Origin: Ruminococcus sp.
GTDB lineage: Bacteria; Bacillota_A; Clostridia; Oscillospirales; Ruminococcaceae
Length of the DNA stretch: 33,563 nt
Assembly: GCF_024684275.1 (NCBI RefSeq)
Contig: NZ_JAIKXF010000056.1
Span: 1 to 33,563, forward strand
Direction of reading: 5' to 3'
Shown: positions 24,811 through 31,209 of the stretch, piece by piece
How positions within the stretch are numbered: position 1 is the stretch's first letter
Layout of the letters: each line of letters opens with the position of its first letter
The notes under the pieces: model-generated
What the model saw: only the letters and a program-made list of their open reading frames with translations
Databases searched by the model: none
Told to the model about the DNA's origin: nothing
Made by a program: the position numbers and the translations under genes

Positions 24811-24866
24811 TTTCCAAACCTCACATAATTCCTATATCGTATATCCGTAATGTTTACCCCTAAACC

Positions 24867-25433
24867 TTACATTTCGTCAAGTATTACTTCAAGTCCCTTT
24901 TCCATTTCCGTCCTGAGACAGCCGCTGCGGTACCCCATTACCATGACATACAGAGCCTTTTTAAGCTTTTCGTCATCTGCTATTTCCTTAGTATTTTCCG
25001 CTACCTCACGGGCAACGAGCGACTTGATATGGTCTGTATCAAAGGCACCCTCGTCCTCAGCGGTGAAGATTATCCTGCAAAAGATATCATAAAGAAGTAT
25101 ATCCTCAATAATATCATCTGATGTGTCCTCAACATCACCGTTGATATAGTGCATAAGATTAGCAATGTCCTCCAGCTTCATAGCCTTGCGGAGCATATTG
25201 ATAAGAAGTATGCGCAGTATCTGTTTTTCCGAGTATTTCTTGCCCTTTGTAGCCGAGACCCAGCCGCGCTTTATCCAGTTCTGAATGGTCGTGCCCTCCA
25301 GACCTGTAAGCTTTGACAGCTGAGAAAGCGTAAGACCGCCTGTAGCTTCAAGAACGGGAGAAATAAGCGAAAACGCTGATTCTCTTGCCTGTTCGGTAAA
25401 CTTCATTGTAGTACCAGGGATAAGCCTGTTCAT
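24867..25433 (-). CDS. DUF1836 protein with MerR-like HTH
   Basis: 188 residues. The N-terminal half holds a MerR-like helix-turn-helix: LTLSQLSKLTGLEGTTIQNW followed by IKRGWVSATKGKKYSEKQIL and a helix LINMLRKAMKLEDIANLMHY. The rest is the acidic helical domain typical of DUF1836. The family is predicted to regulate transcription, but its targets are unknown. A 27-bp inverted repeat overlaps its promoter, suggesting autoregulation. AAAGGAG precedes the start. Confidence 0.9.
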   Translation of the reverse strand: MNRLIPGTTMKFTEQARESAFSLISPVLEATGGLTLSQLSKLTGLEGTTIQNWIKRGWVSATKGKKYSEKQILRILLINMLRKAMKLEDIANLMHYINGDVEDTSDDIIEDILLYDIFCRIIFTAEDEGAFDTDHIKSLVAREVAENTKEIADDEKLKKALYVMVMGYRSGCLRTEMEKGLEVILDEM

Positions 25434-25449
25434 AGTCGTTATCTCCTTT

Positions 25450-25476
25450 CCTGTGATGATATGATTATATCACAGG
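25450..25476. promoter_or_regulatory. Inverted-repeat operator over the DUF1836 promoter
   Basis: Arms CCTGTGAT (25450-25457) and ATCACAGG (25469-25476) are separated by 11 bp and overlap the -10 box. A second small palindrome, GTTC-atac-GAAC, lies in the spacer just upstream. Confidence 0.5.
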
Positions 25477-25492
25477 TTCATACGAACTTCAA
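25464..25492 (-). promoter_or_regulatory. Promoter of the DUF1836 gene
   Basis: On the minus strand: TTGAAG (25492-25487), a 17-bp spacer, and perfect TATAAT (25469-25464). Confidence 0.75.
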
Positions 25493-25612
25493 GTATAATC
25501 CGAGGACGTTTTTACACATTTTCTAATGTTTTTTGGGATTTATCTTACCGTTTTGCAGTTTTTCAAACTTTTTCGCATTTTTTCTTGCGTTTTCACTGGC
25601 GCAAACAATATC

Positions 25613-25641
25613 TTGATAATTCCCCGACAATGTGATATAAT
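25613..25641 (+). promoter_or_regulatory. Promoter of pyrK-pyrD
   Basis: TTGATA (25613-25618), a 17-bp spacer, and perfect TATAAT (25636-25641). The leader of about 150 nt contains an ACGCC-ttt-GGCGT hairpin and the repeat element at 25689-25762. Confidence 0.7.
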
Positions 25642-25688
25642 AGTATAAATCATAATTTAACGCCTTTGGCGTCCCGAAAAATTGGTAT

Positions 25689-25762
25689 TGTAGGGGCGAA
25701 CATTGTTCGCCCGTGTCAAAATTGATGTGTATGTTTGCGGGCGCACATTGTGCGCCCCTACA
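25689..25762. repeat. MITE-like unit of two GGGCG palindromes with inverted ends
   Basis: The ends TGTAGGGGCG (25689-25698) and CGCCCCTACA (25753-25762) are inverted copies of each other. Inside each end is a perfect palindrome: GGGCGAACA-T-TGTTCGCCC (25694-25712) and GGGCGCACA-T-TGTGCGCCC (25739-25757). The same core appears at 20874-20893 and the end CCCCTACAAT at 27631-27640. It is transcribed in the pyrK leader. Confidence 0.65.
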
Positions 25763-25795
25763 TCATTAAATTTTGATTTTAAAAAGGAGGTCAAT

Positions 25796-26566
25796 ATGAA
25801 ATACATACAGGGACAATACATTGTAAAAGAAAAATCCGCTATTGCCCGTGAGATATACAGCTTCACCATAGCCTGTCCAGAGGTGGCAGCTGTGGCAGCT
25901 CCAGGGCAGTTCGTACATATAAGAGCAAAGGGCTATACCCTCCGCAGACCTATCTCTATCTGCGGCATAGACAAGGAAAAAGGCACTATCCGCATAGTTT
26001 TCGAGATACGCGGCGAGGGAACTGGCGAAATAGCAAAGCTCAATCAGGGCGACCTGATTGATATGCTTGCACCTCTCGGGCATGGCTTCACAGTCAATAA
26101 TAACTTTAAAAAGGTAGTCCTCATCGGCGGCGGTATCGGTACACCACCCATGCTGCCCCTTGCTAAAGCATACGGCGAAAAGGCTGTTGCCATAAGCGGC
26201 TTCAGGAATGCCTGTGCTGTTATCCTTCAGGATGATCTCCGCAAAACAGGCGCTGAGACTATCCTCTGCACCGATGACGGCTCCGCTGGTATTCACGGCT
26301 TTGTAACTCAGCCCTTCAGGGAGCTTGCCGAAAAAGGCAGTATCGACGCGGTATACGCCTGCGGACCTATGCCCATGCTGAAAGGCATAGCCGCAATATG
26401 TAAGGAAAACAATATATTCTGCGAGATCTCTCTTGAGGAACGCATGGCTTGCGGTATCGGTGCCTGTCTGGGCTGTGCCTGCCGCACAAAGAGAAACAAC
26501 GAGGAATATTTCGCTCACGTCTGCAAGGACGGTCCTGTATTCAATGCTGAGGAGGTGCTCTGGTAA
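25796..26566 (+). CDS. pyrK: Dihydroorotate dehydrogenase electron-transfer subunit
   Basis: 256 residues, the usual length. The FAD-binding motif RRPISICG (50-57), the NAD-binding GGGIGTPPMLPL (111-122), CGPMPML and the C-terminal [2Fe-2S] cysteines Cys219, Cys224, Cys227 and Cys243 (in CGIGACLGCAC and HVCKDGPVF) are all present. PyrK passes electrons from dihydroorotate oxidation by PyrD to NAD in pyrimidine synthesis. The start follows AAAAAGGAGG; the frame stays open upstream only because the repeat element lacks stops. It overlaps pyrD by one base (TAATG). Confidence 0.96.
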   Translation: MKYIQGQYIVKEKSAIAREIYSFTIACPEVAAVAAPGQFVHIRAKGYTLRRPISICGIDKEKGTIRIVFEIRGEGTGEIAKLNQGDLIDMLAPLGHGFTVNNNFKKVVLIGGGIGTPPMLPLAKAYGEKAVAISGFRNACAVILQDDLRKTGAETILCTDDGSAGIHGFVTQPFRELAEKGSIDAVYACGPMPMLKGIAAICKENNIFCEISLEERMACGIGACLGCACRTKRNNEEYFAHVCKDGPVFNAEEVLW

Positions 26567-27477
26567 TGGCTGATCTTTCTGTAAAGGTCTGCGGCACAGA
26601 CTTTAAAAATCCTATTATCCCTGCTTCGGGAGTATTCGGCTACGGACGCGAATATGAGGAGCTCTTCCCTCTTGACAAGCTGGGAGGTATCGCCACAAAG
26701 GGAACTACATTACATCTCCGCACAGGCAACCTTGCTCCGAGAATTGCTGAAACTCCCTCGGGTATGCTCAATTCCGTTGGTCTGCAAAACCCCGGCATAG
26801 ACCATTTTATCGAGACTGAGCTCCCATATCTGCTCACTAAGGACCTTGTTGTCCTTGCAAATATCGCAGGCTCAACTCCCGACGAGTGCGCAGAGGTCGC
26901 AGCAAAACTTGACTCCACAGATGTGCATATGATAGAGCTGAATATCTCCTGCCCCAATGTCAAGCAGGGCGGCGCGGCATTCGGCACAAGCTGCGAAATG
27001 GCTGCTGAGGTAACAAAGCGAGTACGCGCAGCTACAAAAAAACCTCTCGTGGTAAAGCTCTCACCAAATGTTACAAGCATTGCTGACATCGCAAAGTCTG
27101 TTGAAGCAGCGGGAGCTGACGCAGTATCGCTGATAAACACTCTCCTCGGCATGAGGATAGACATCAACACAGGCAGACCGATACTCCGCAACAATGTGGG
27201 CGGAATGAGCGGTCCTGCGGTGTTCCCTATTGCTGTACGCATGGTATGGCAGGTAGCAAACGCTGTCAATATCCCTGTTATCGGCATGGGCGGCGTGTCC
27301 TCGGGACGTGACGCTATCGAGCTCATGATGGCAGGCGCAAGCGCTGTACAAGTTGGTGCAGCTATATTCACAGACCCATATGCCCCTGTAAGGATAGTTG
27401 AGGAAATGGACGAATGGCTCGACAGCAAGGGCATCTCTTCCGTAAAGGATATAATCGGCACGGTAAAGCCGTGGTAA
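26566..27477 (+). CDS. pyrD: Dihydroorotate dehydrogenase, catalytic subunit (class 1B)
   Basis: 303 residues. FMN-binding PASGVFGYGREY and GGIATKGTT, the substrate loop NSVGLQNPG, and the catalytic Cys129 in ELNISCPNVKQGG mark class 1B, which needs PyrK. The phosphate-binding GMGGVSSGRDAIELMMAGA and VQVGAA are present. It oxidises dihydroorotate to orotate. Translation is coupled to pyrK by a one-base overlap. No other pyr gene is in the window. Confidence 0.97.
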   Translation: MADLSVKVCGTDFKNPIIPASGVFGYGREYEELFPLDKLGGIATKGTTLHLRTGNLAPRIAETPSGMLNSVGLQNPGIDHFIETELPYLLTKDLVVLANIAGSTPDECAEVAAKLDSTDVHMIELNISCPNVKQGGAAFGTSCEMAAEVTKRVRAATKKPLVVKLSPNVTSIADIAKSVEAAGADAVSLINTLLGMRIDINTGRPILRNNVGGMSGPAVFPIAVRMVWQVANAVNIPVIGMGGVSSGRDAIELMMAGASAVQVGAAIFTDPYAPVRIVEEMDEWLDSKGISSVKDIIGTVKPW

Positions 27478-27521
27478 ATCAAAATTTAGCGTAGTAACTT
27501 GCGGAACCCATGAACGGGATT

Positions 27522-27628
27522 CCAAAGGGACTGTGTTCCTTTGGTCAGGTCAAGGGCTGACAGCCCTTGTGGGTTTGGGCAGCGCCCAAATAACGAAGGC
27601 GTCCCTTTAATGGGACGTCGAGGACGCC
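27522..27628. repeat. Run of four to five perfect hairpins between pyrD and ruvX
   Basis: CCAAAGG/CCTTTGG (27522-27544), CAAGGGCT-gac-AGCCCTTG (27551-27569), TTTGGGC-agc-GCCCAAA (27574-27590) and CGTCCC/GGGACG (27600-27617, alternatively GGCGTCC/GGACGCC, 27598-27628) follow each other with hardly a gap. None has a T-run, and no gene is present. This looks like a dispersed intergenic repeat of Ruminococcaceae rather than a terminator set. Confidence 0.6.
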
Positions 27629-27659
27629 GTCCCCTACAATATTACAAAGGAAAAATACA

Positions 27660-28088
27660 ATGATAATAATGTCAGTTGACTTCGGCGACGCAAGAACGGG
27701 TATCGCTGTCTGCGGTAAAAGCGAAATGATAGCCTCTCCCGTGACGGTGATCGCCGAAAAGGACTTCACAAAATGTATTGAAAAGACCGCTGCTCTCGCA
27801 AAGGAACAGCGCGCTGAGCAGATAGTGGTGGGCTATCCCATGAATATGAACGGAACAGTTGGCGAAAGAGCCGAAAAATGCAAGCTCTTCGCAGAGGAGC
27901 TGGAAAAGCTCACAGGGATTGCCGTTAAGCTCTGGGACGAGCGCTGCACCACTGTTTCAGCCCATAATGCGCTGAATGTCACCAACACACGCGGCAAAAA
28001 ACGCAAGGCCGTCGTTGACGCAGTGGCAGCAGTGCTTATCCTCGAGAGCTATTTGGGCTACAGACGCAACTCTGGCGAGCCTACATAA
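27660..28088 (+). CDS. ruvX: Putative pre-16S rRNA nuclease / Holliday junction resolvase-like protein
   Basis: 142 residues of the YqgF/RuvX RNase H-like family. Asp7 in MSVDFGDARTG, VVGYPMNMNGTVGERA, LWDERCTTVSA and a C-terminal DAVAAVLILESYL with the last acidic residue are present. Members process the 5' end of 16S rRNA and were named for a predicted resolvase role. AAAGGAA precedes the ATG. It ends overlapping, tail to tail by 8 nt, a small minus-strand gene. Confidence 0.94.
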   Translation: MIIMSVDFGDARTGIAVCGKSEMIASPVTVIAEKDFTKCIEKTAALAKEQRAEQIVVGYPMNMNGTVGERAEKCKLFAEELEKLTGIAVKLWDERCTTVSAHNALNVTNTRGKKRKAVVDAVAAVLILESYLGYRRNSGEPT

Positions 28089-28254
28089 GCACCGATTTTA
28101 TATCGTCAAGCAGATTTCCTGCGGCTTTGAGAGTTTTCCCTGCGTCGCGCTTTATGCTCATTTTCTTCATAGGACGGGCATTTGACAGCGCATAGCAGGC
28201 AAAGCCAACTACTGCTCCCGCAGCCGCACCCTTAGCAAGTGATTTCATATTCAT
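28081..28254 (-). CDS. Small single-pass membrane protein (57 residues)
   Basis: The protein reads MNMKSLAKGAAAGAVVGFAC and ends DDIKSVLM. An Ala/Gly-rich membrane segment with a small-residue zipper (about 5-24) is followed by a basic helix (RPMKKMSIKRDAGKTLK) like YtxH-type envelope proteins. A GGAG box lies 9 nt upstream. It is too short to be certain, but the hydrophobic-basic layout and the ribosome binding site make it believable. Its stop lies inside the end of ruvX. Confidence 0.65.
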   Translation of the reverse strand: MNMKSLAKGAAAGAVVGFACYALSNARPMKKMSIKRDAGKTLKAAGNLLDDIKSVLM

Positions 28255-28386
28255 ACCATAATGCTCCGTTATTTATTATCCGCAGCGCGGACAGTAATAT
28301 TATCTGAAAAATACGCCTAAGTATACCGACGAATAAAAGAAAGCTGCGAAAAATTATTCGAAAATGATCATATTCAAAGGAGAACT

Positions 28387-28884
28387 ATGCAAAATCTCAA
28401 TATCGTCCTTGTAGAACCGCAGATACCGCAGAATACGGGAAATATCTCCCGAACCTGCGCCGTTACGGGAGCAAGACTTCACCTCGTCCGTCCGCTGGGC
28501 TTCGAGGTAAGCGACAAGCACCTTAAACGTGCAGGTCTGGACTACTGGGACAAGCTGGACATCACCTATTATGACAGCCTTGCGGATTTCTTCGGGAAAA
28601 ACAAAGGCGGTCATTTCTTCTACTTCACCACAAAGGGACTTCACGTCCACAGTGAAGCGGCATATCCCGATAATTCCTACCTCATTTTCGGACGGGAGGA
28701 CAAGGGACTTCCCGAGGAGCTTCTCCGCGATAATCCCGGGAGCTGTGTAAGGATACCTATGCGCAATGAGCTGCGCAGCCTCAATCTCTCAAATTCCGTG
28801 GCTATAGCGGTATATGAGGTCCTGAGGCAGTGGGACTACCCCGACCTTTCCCGTGAGGGAAAGCTTACAAAATACGAATGGTAA
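28387..28884 (+). CDS. trmL: tRNA (cytidine(34)-2'-O)-methyltransferase
   Basis: 165 residues of the SPOUT (trefoil-knot) family. The TrmL signatures are EPQIPQNTGNISRTC, RPLGFEVSDKHLKRAGLDYW, FGREDKGLPEELL and SLNLSNSVAIAVYEVLRQW, the last forming the AdoMet knot. It methylates the wobble ribose of tRNA-Leu. AAAGGAG lies 6 nt before the ATG; degV follows after 13 nt and is likely cotranscribed. Confidence 0.95.
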   Translation: MQNLNIVLVEPQIPQNTGNISRTCAVTGARLHLVRPLGFEVSDKHLKRAGLDYWDKLDITYYDSLADFFGKNKGGHFFYFTTKGLHVHSEAAYPDNSYLIFGREDKGLPEELLRDNPGSCVRIPMRNELRSLNLSNSVAIAVYEVLRQWDYPDLSREGKLTKYEW

Positions 28885-28897
28885 AGGAGACAAAATT

Positions 28898-29770
28898 ATG
28901 AGAAAAATAGCTATACTCACAGATTCATGCTGTGATCTTCCCAAAGAAACAGTAAAGGAGCTTGGGATAAAGGTGCTTCCCTTTACTCTCACCGTAGGAG
29001 GCGAGAGCTTCAGAGAGATGTACGACAAGTCAACAAAGGAATTCTATGAGCTTCTCGAAACCACAGACGAGATCCCTAAGCACTCTCAGATCTCTCCCGT
29101 AACCTTTGAGGAGACCTACAAGGAGCTCTTTGAAAAGGGATACACCGATATTATCAGCGTATCTATAAACTCAAAGGGTTCAGGTACATTCAATAACTCA
29201 GTCATAGCAAAAAATGACTTTTTCGACAATAATCCCGAGGCTGAGGGAAAAATGCGCATTTACAATATCGACTCAAAGTGCTATACCCTTTTCTACGGCT
29301 ATCCCGTTATGGAAGCCGCAAAAAAGATCCGCCGCGGCGCTGAGCCCGAGGAGATAGTTGCTTATCTTGAGGACTGGTTCGACGTCTGCGCTATCTACGC
29401 TGTACCATTTACTCTCAAATATGCAAAAAAATCAGGACGCATCTCAGCCGCTAAAGCATTTGCAGGTGAGCTTCTTGGATTAAAGCCCGTTATCATGTTT
29501 GCTGACGGCAATACCGAGACCGTTGACAAGATAAGAGGCGAAAAGAACATCGTTCCTAAGCTTGTTGAGATAGTTGAGAAGAATATGACACCTCAGACTC
29601 CTTATATCATGCTCCACGGCAGGGACGACACAGTGGCTAAGGAGGTCGAAAAGGAGCTTGCCAAAAAGACAGGCAGAAAGTCTGAAATGTTCGGCAGCAT
29701 AGGTGCTGTTGTTACCTCGAATATAGGTCCCGACCTGGTGGCTGTACTGGTAAGGCGCAAAAACAAGTGA
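28898..29770 (+). CDS. DegV-family fatty-acid-binding protein
   Basis: 290 residues with the DegV layout: IAILTDSCCDLPKETVKELG at the N-terminus, TSQ-like HSQISPVTFEE, SINSKGSGTFNNS and KKSGRISAAKAFAGELL, ending GPDLVAVLVRRKN. DegV proteins hold fatty acids for FakA-type kinases in phospholipid synthesis. The ATG at 28898 follows AAAGGAG; an upstream in-frame start lies inside trmL. No fakA is nearby. Confidence 0.94.
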   Translation: MRKIAILTDSCCDLPKETVKELGIKVLPFTLTVGGESFREMYDKSTKEFYELLETTDEIPKHSQISPVTFEETYKELFEKGYTDIISVSINSKGSGTFNNSVIAKNDFFDNNPEAEGKMRIYNIDSKCYTLFYGYPVMEAAKKIRRGAEPEEIVAYLEDWFDVCAIYAVPFTLKYAKKSGRISAAKAFAGELLGLKPVIMFADGNTETVDKIRGEKNIVPKLVEIVEKNMTPQTPYIMLHGRDDTVAKEVEKELAKKTGRKSEMFGSIGAVVTSNIGPDLVAVLVRRKNK

Positions 29771-29946
29771 TTTTTTCAGTACCTGCGATAAACGCCTGTA
29801 TTTCGCCATGTAAAGCTATCTTTACATAGATATGTCAGCAGATTCTTACACTTTTTTCGCTTATTGTAAAGCCGCTTTGGTAGCAATCCCATGTGCGGTA
29901 TGGTATAGTGAGTTCAGTCAAGAGAAATAACTCTGAGGAGGAAAAA

Positions 29947-30525
29947 ATGGAGATCGGAAATCAGATCAAAAAGTATCGCGGAATACTGAAGTGGTCACAG
30001 GAGTCACTTGCCGAAAAAGCATATGTCAGCCGACAGACTGTATCAAGCTGGGAAAACGGCAAGAGCTATCCTGACATACACAGCCTTCTGATACTTAGCA
30101 AGCTTTTCAATATATCTCTTGACGAATTAGTTAAAGGAGATGTTGAAACTATGAAAAACGAGATCAAAACAGATGATGTGAAGAAATTCAACAAAACGAC
30201 GTGGCTTCTTGCCGCAGAATACCTTATTATGGTATTGTCACCGCTGCCGCTGATGAAGTATCTTGGCTGGCTTGGCGGAGTGATATGGGGCATTATCTTT
30301 GCAGTTTCCATATTCACAGCCGTAAAGATCGAGAAAATGAAAAAGGAGAACAATATCCAGACCTACAGGGAGATATCTGCTTTCATGGATGGCAAGCCTC
30401 TTGACGAGATATCCGCTGAACGTATCAAAAATGCCAATCATACAGGCATGAAGGTCGTATATGGTATGATCTCTGCAATGGTTGTGCTTATGGTGTGTGC
30501 CATTATCGGATATATCATTAAGTAA
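29947..30525 (+). CDS. XRE-type HTH regulator with C-terminal membrane segments
   Basis: 192 residues. A Cro/CI helix-turn-helix (about 3-58) reads IGNQIKKYRGILKWSQESLA then VSRQTVSSWENGKSYPDIHS. A linker is followed by two membrane segments (about 92-128) and another at the C-terminus (about 170-191), so the DNA-binding domain is tethered to the membrane. This design is common in Firmicutes for regulators that sense envelope state or partner proteins; targets are unknown. GAGGAGG precedes the ATG. Confidence 0.9.
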   Translation: MEIGNQIKKYRGILKWSQESLAEKAYVSRQTVSSWENGKSYPDIHSLLILSKLFNISLDELVKGDVETMKNEIKTDDVKKFNKTTWLLAAEYLIMVLSPLPLMKYLGWLGGVIWGIIFAVSIFTAVKIEKMKKENNIQTYREISAFMDGKPLDEISAERIKNANHTGMKVVYGMISAMVVLMVCAIIGYIIK

Positions 30526-30527
30526 CA

Positions 30528-30555
30528 AAAAGGGAACGCTGCTGCGTTCCCTTTT
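30528..30555. terminator. Bidirectional intrinsic terminator
   Basis: 12-bp stem AAAAGGGAACGC (30528-30539) with GCGTTCCCTTTT (30544-30555), serving the XRE regulator and the convergent SASP gene. Confidence 0.9.
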
Positions 30556-30570
30556 GCTTTATAGGTGCTG

Positions 30571-30768
30571 TTACTGCATCTTATAAGAATCGATCATCTT
30601 CTTTACCATGCTGCCGCCGATAGAGCCTGCCTCACGTGAAGTAAGATCACCGTTATAGCCCTGCTTGAGGTTGATACCGAGCTCGTTTGCAGACTCCATC
30701 TTGAATCTTTCGAGAGCCTCTCTGCCCTTTTCTGTCATTACGCCCTTGTTATTGCTGTTATTGCTCAT
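30571..30768 (-). CDS. Alpha/beta-type small acid-soluble spore protein (SASP)
   Basis: 65 residues: Asn-rich N-terminus, EALERFKMESANELGINL, then the hallmark LTSREAGSIGGSMVKKMI, matching the TSR/GSVGG-K pattern of spore-coat DNA-protecting SASPs. In spore formers these coat DNA in the dormant spore. The start at 30768 follows AAGGAG. A SigG-like -10 lies upstream. The region between the two conserved blocks carries a short KQGYNG insertion. Confidence 0.92.
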   Translation of the reverse strand: MSNNSNNKGVMTEKGREALERFKMESANELGINLKQGYNGDLTSREAGSIGGSMVKKMIDSYKMQ

Positions 30769-30807
30769 TTCTGTTATCTCCTTAAAAATAATTTGATGCC
30801 GTGGTAG

Positions 30808-30837
30808 TATTATGGCTCTGCAATAATTTTTTATTAC
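30808..30837 (-). promoter_or_regulatory. Possible forespore (SigG-like) promoter of the SASP gene
   Basis: On the minus strand: GTAAT (30837-30833), 18 bp, and CATAATA (30814-30808). The -10 fits the CATNNTA SigG pattern, the -35 only partly. Confidence 0.35.
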
Positions 30838-30960
30838 ATGGAAATTAATGTTCAAAATGCAGCATAACCGACAAAAATAAAAATCATGGCTCATGCTCCG
30901 ACAAAAGATATAGTTATTCTCAACTTTATTTTTCCTGCACTTCTCCTGCGGTTGGACAAA

Positions 30961-31209
30961 TTATTCTTTCAATACATCACTGTACATATCAAAGCTGATG
31001 TTTACTATTCTTTCCTTGACTTCCCAGACATATGGTTTGATTTTTATTTCCAGTTCCGGGATATAAATAATATCGCCTCTTGTCTCGGAATGCAGCTCAA
31101 TAAAGCATGAAAATTCACCATTTAGGATTCTATCAAGTATATCTTCTTTTGTCAGTATCTTTGCTTTGTCTACACCGATCAGATGTAATATATGAACACT
31201 AAAAAGTTT
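30961..31209 (-). pseudogene. Start-less coding-like fragment, in frame after the dockerin-repeat gene
   Basis: Directly after the TAA of the dockerin-repeat gene (31212-31210) the same frame stays open for 82 codons to a TAA at 30963-30961. It reads KLFSVHILHLIGVDKAKILT, then EDILDRILNGEFSCFIELHS and ETRGDIIYIPELEIKIKPYV, with codon use like a real gene. The first Met is near its C-terminus and there is no ribosome binding site. It could be a lost C-terminal domain of the upstream protein, or a truncated separate gene. I do not recognise the family. Confidence 0.5.

Noticed and set aside
25689..25762. CRISPR repeats
   Set aside because: Only two palindromes, in inverted arrangement and with no regular spacers or cas genes.
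25766..26518. Minus-strand 250-codon frame opposite pyrK
   Set aside because: It is a shadow of pyrK, whose flavin, NAD and iron-sulfur motifs are complete.
26640..27482. Minus-strand 280-codon frame opposite pyrD
   Set aside because: It is a shadow of pyrD, a strongly conserved enzyme, and has no ribosome binding site.
29808..29827. ATGTAAAG/CTTTACAT hairpin after degV as a terminator
   Set aside because: No T-run follows; it may only stabilise the 3' end.
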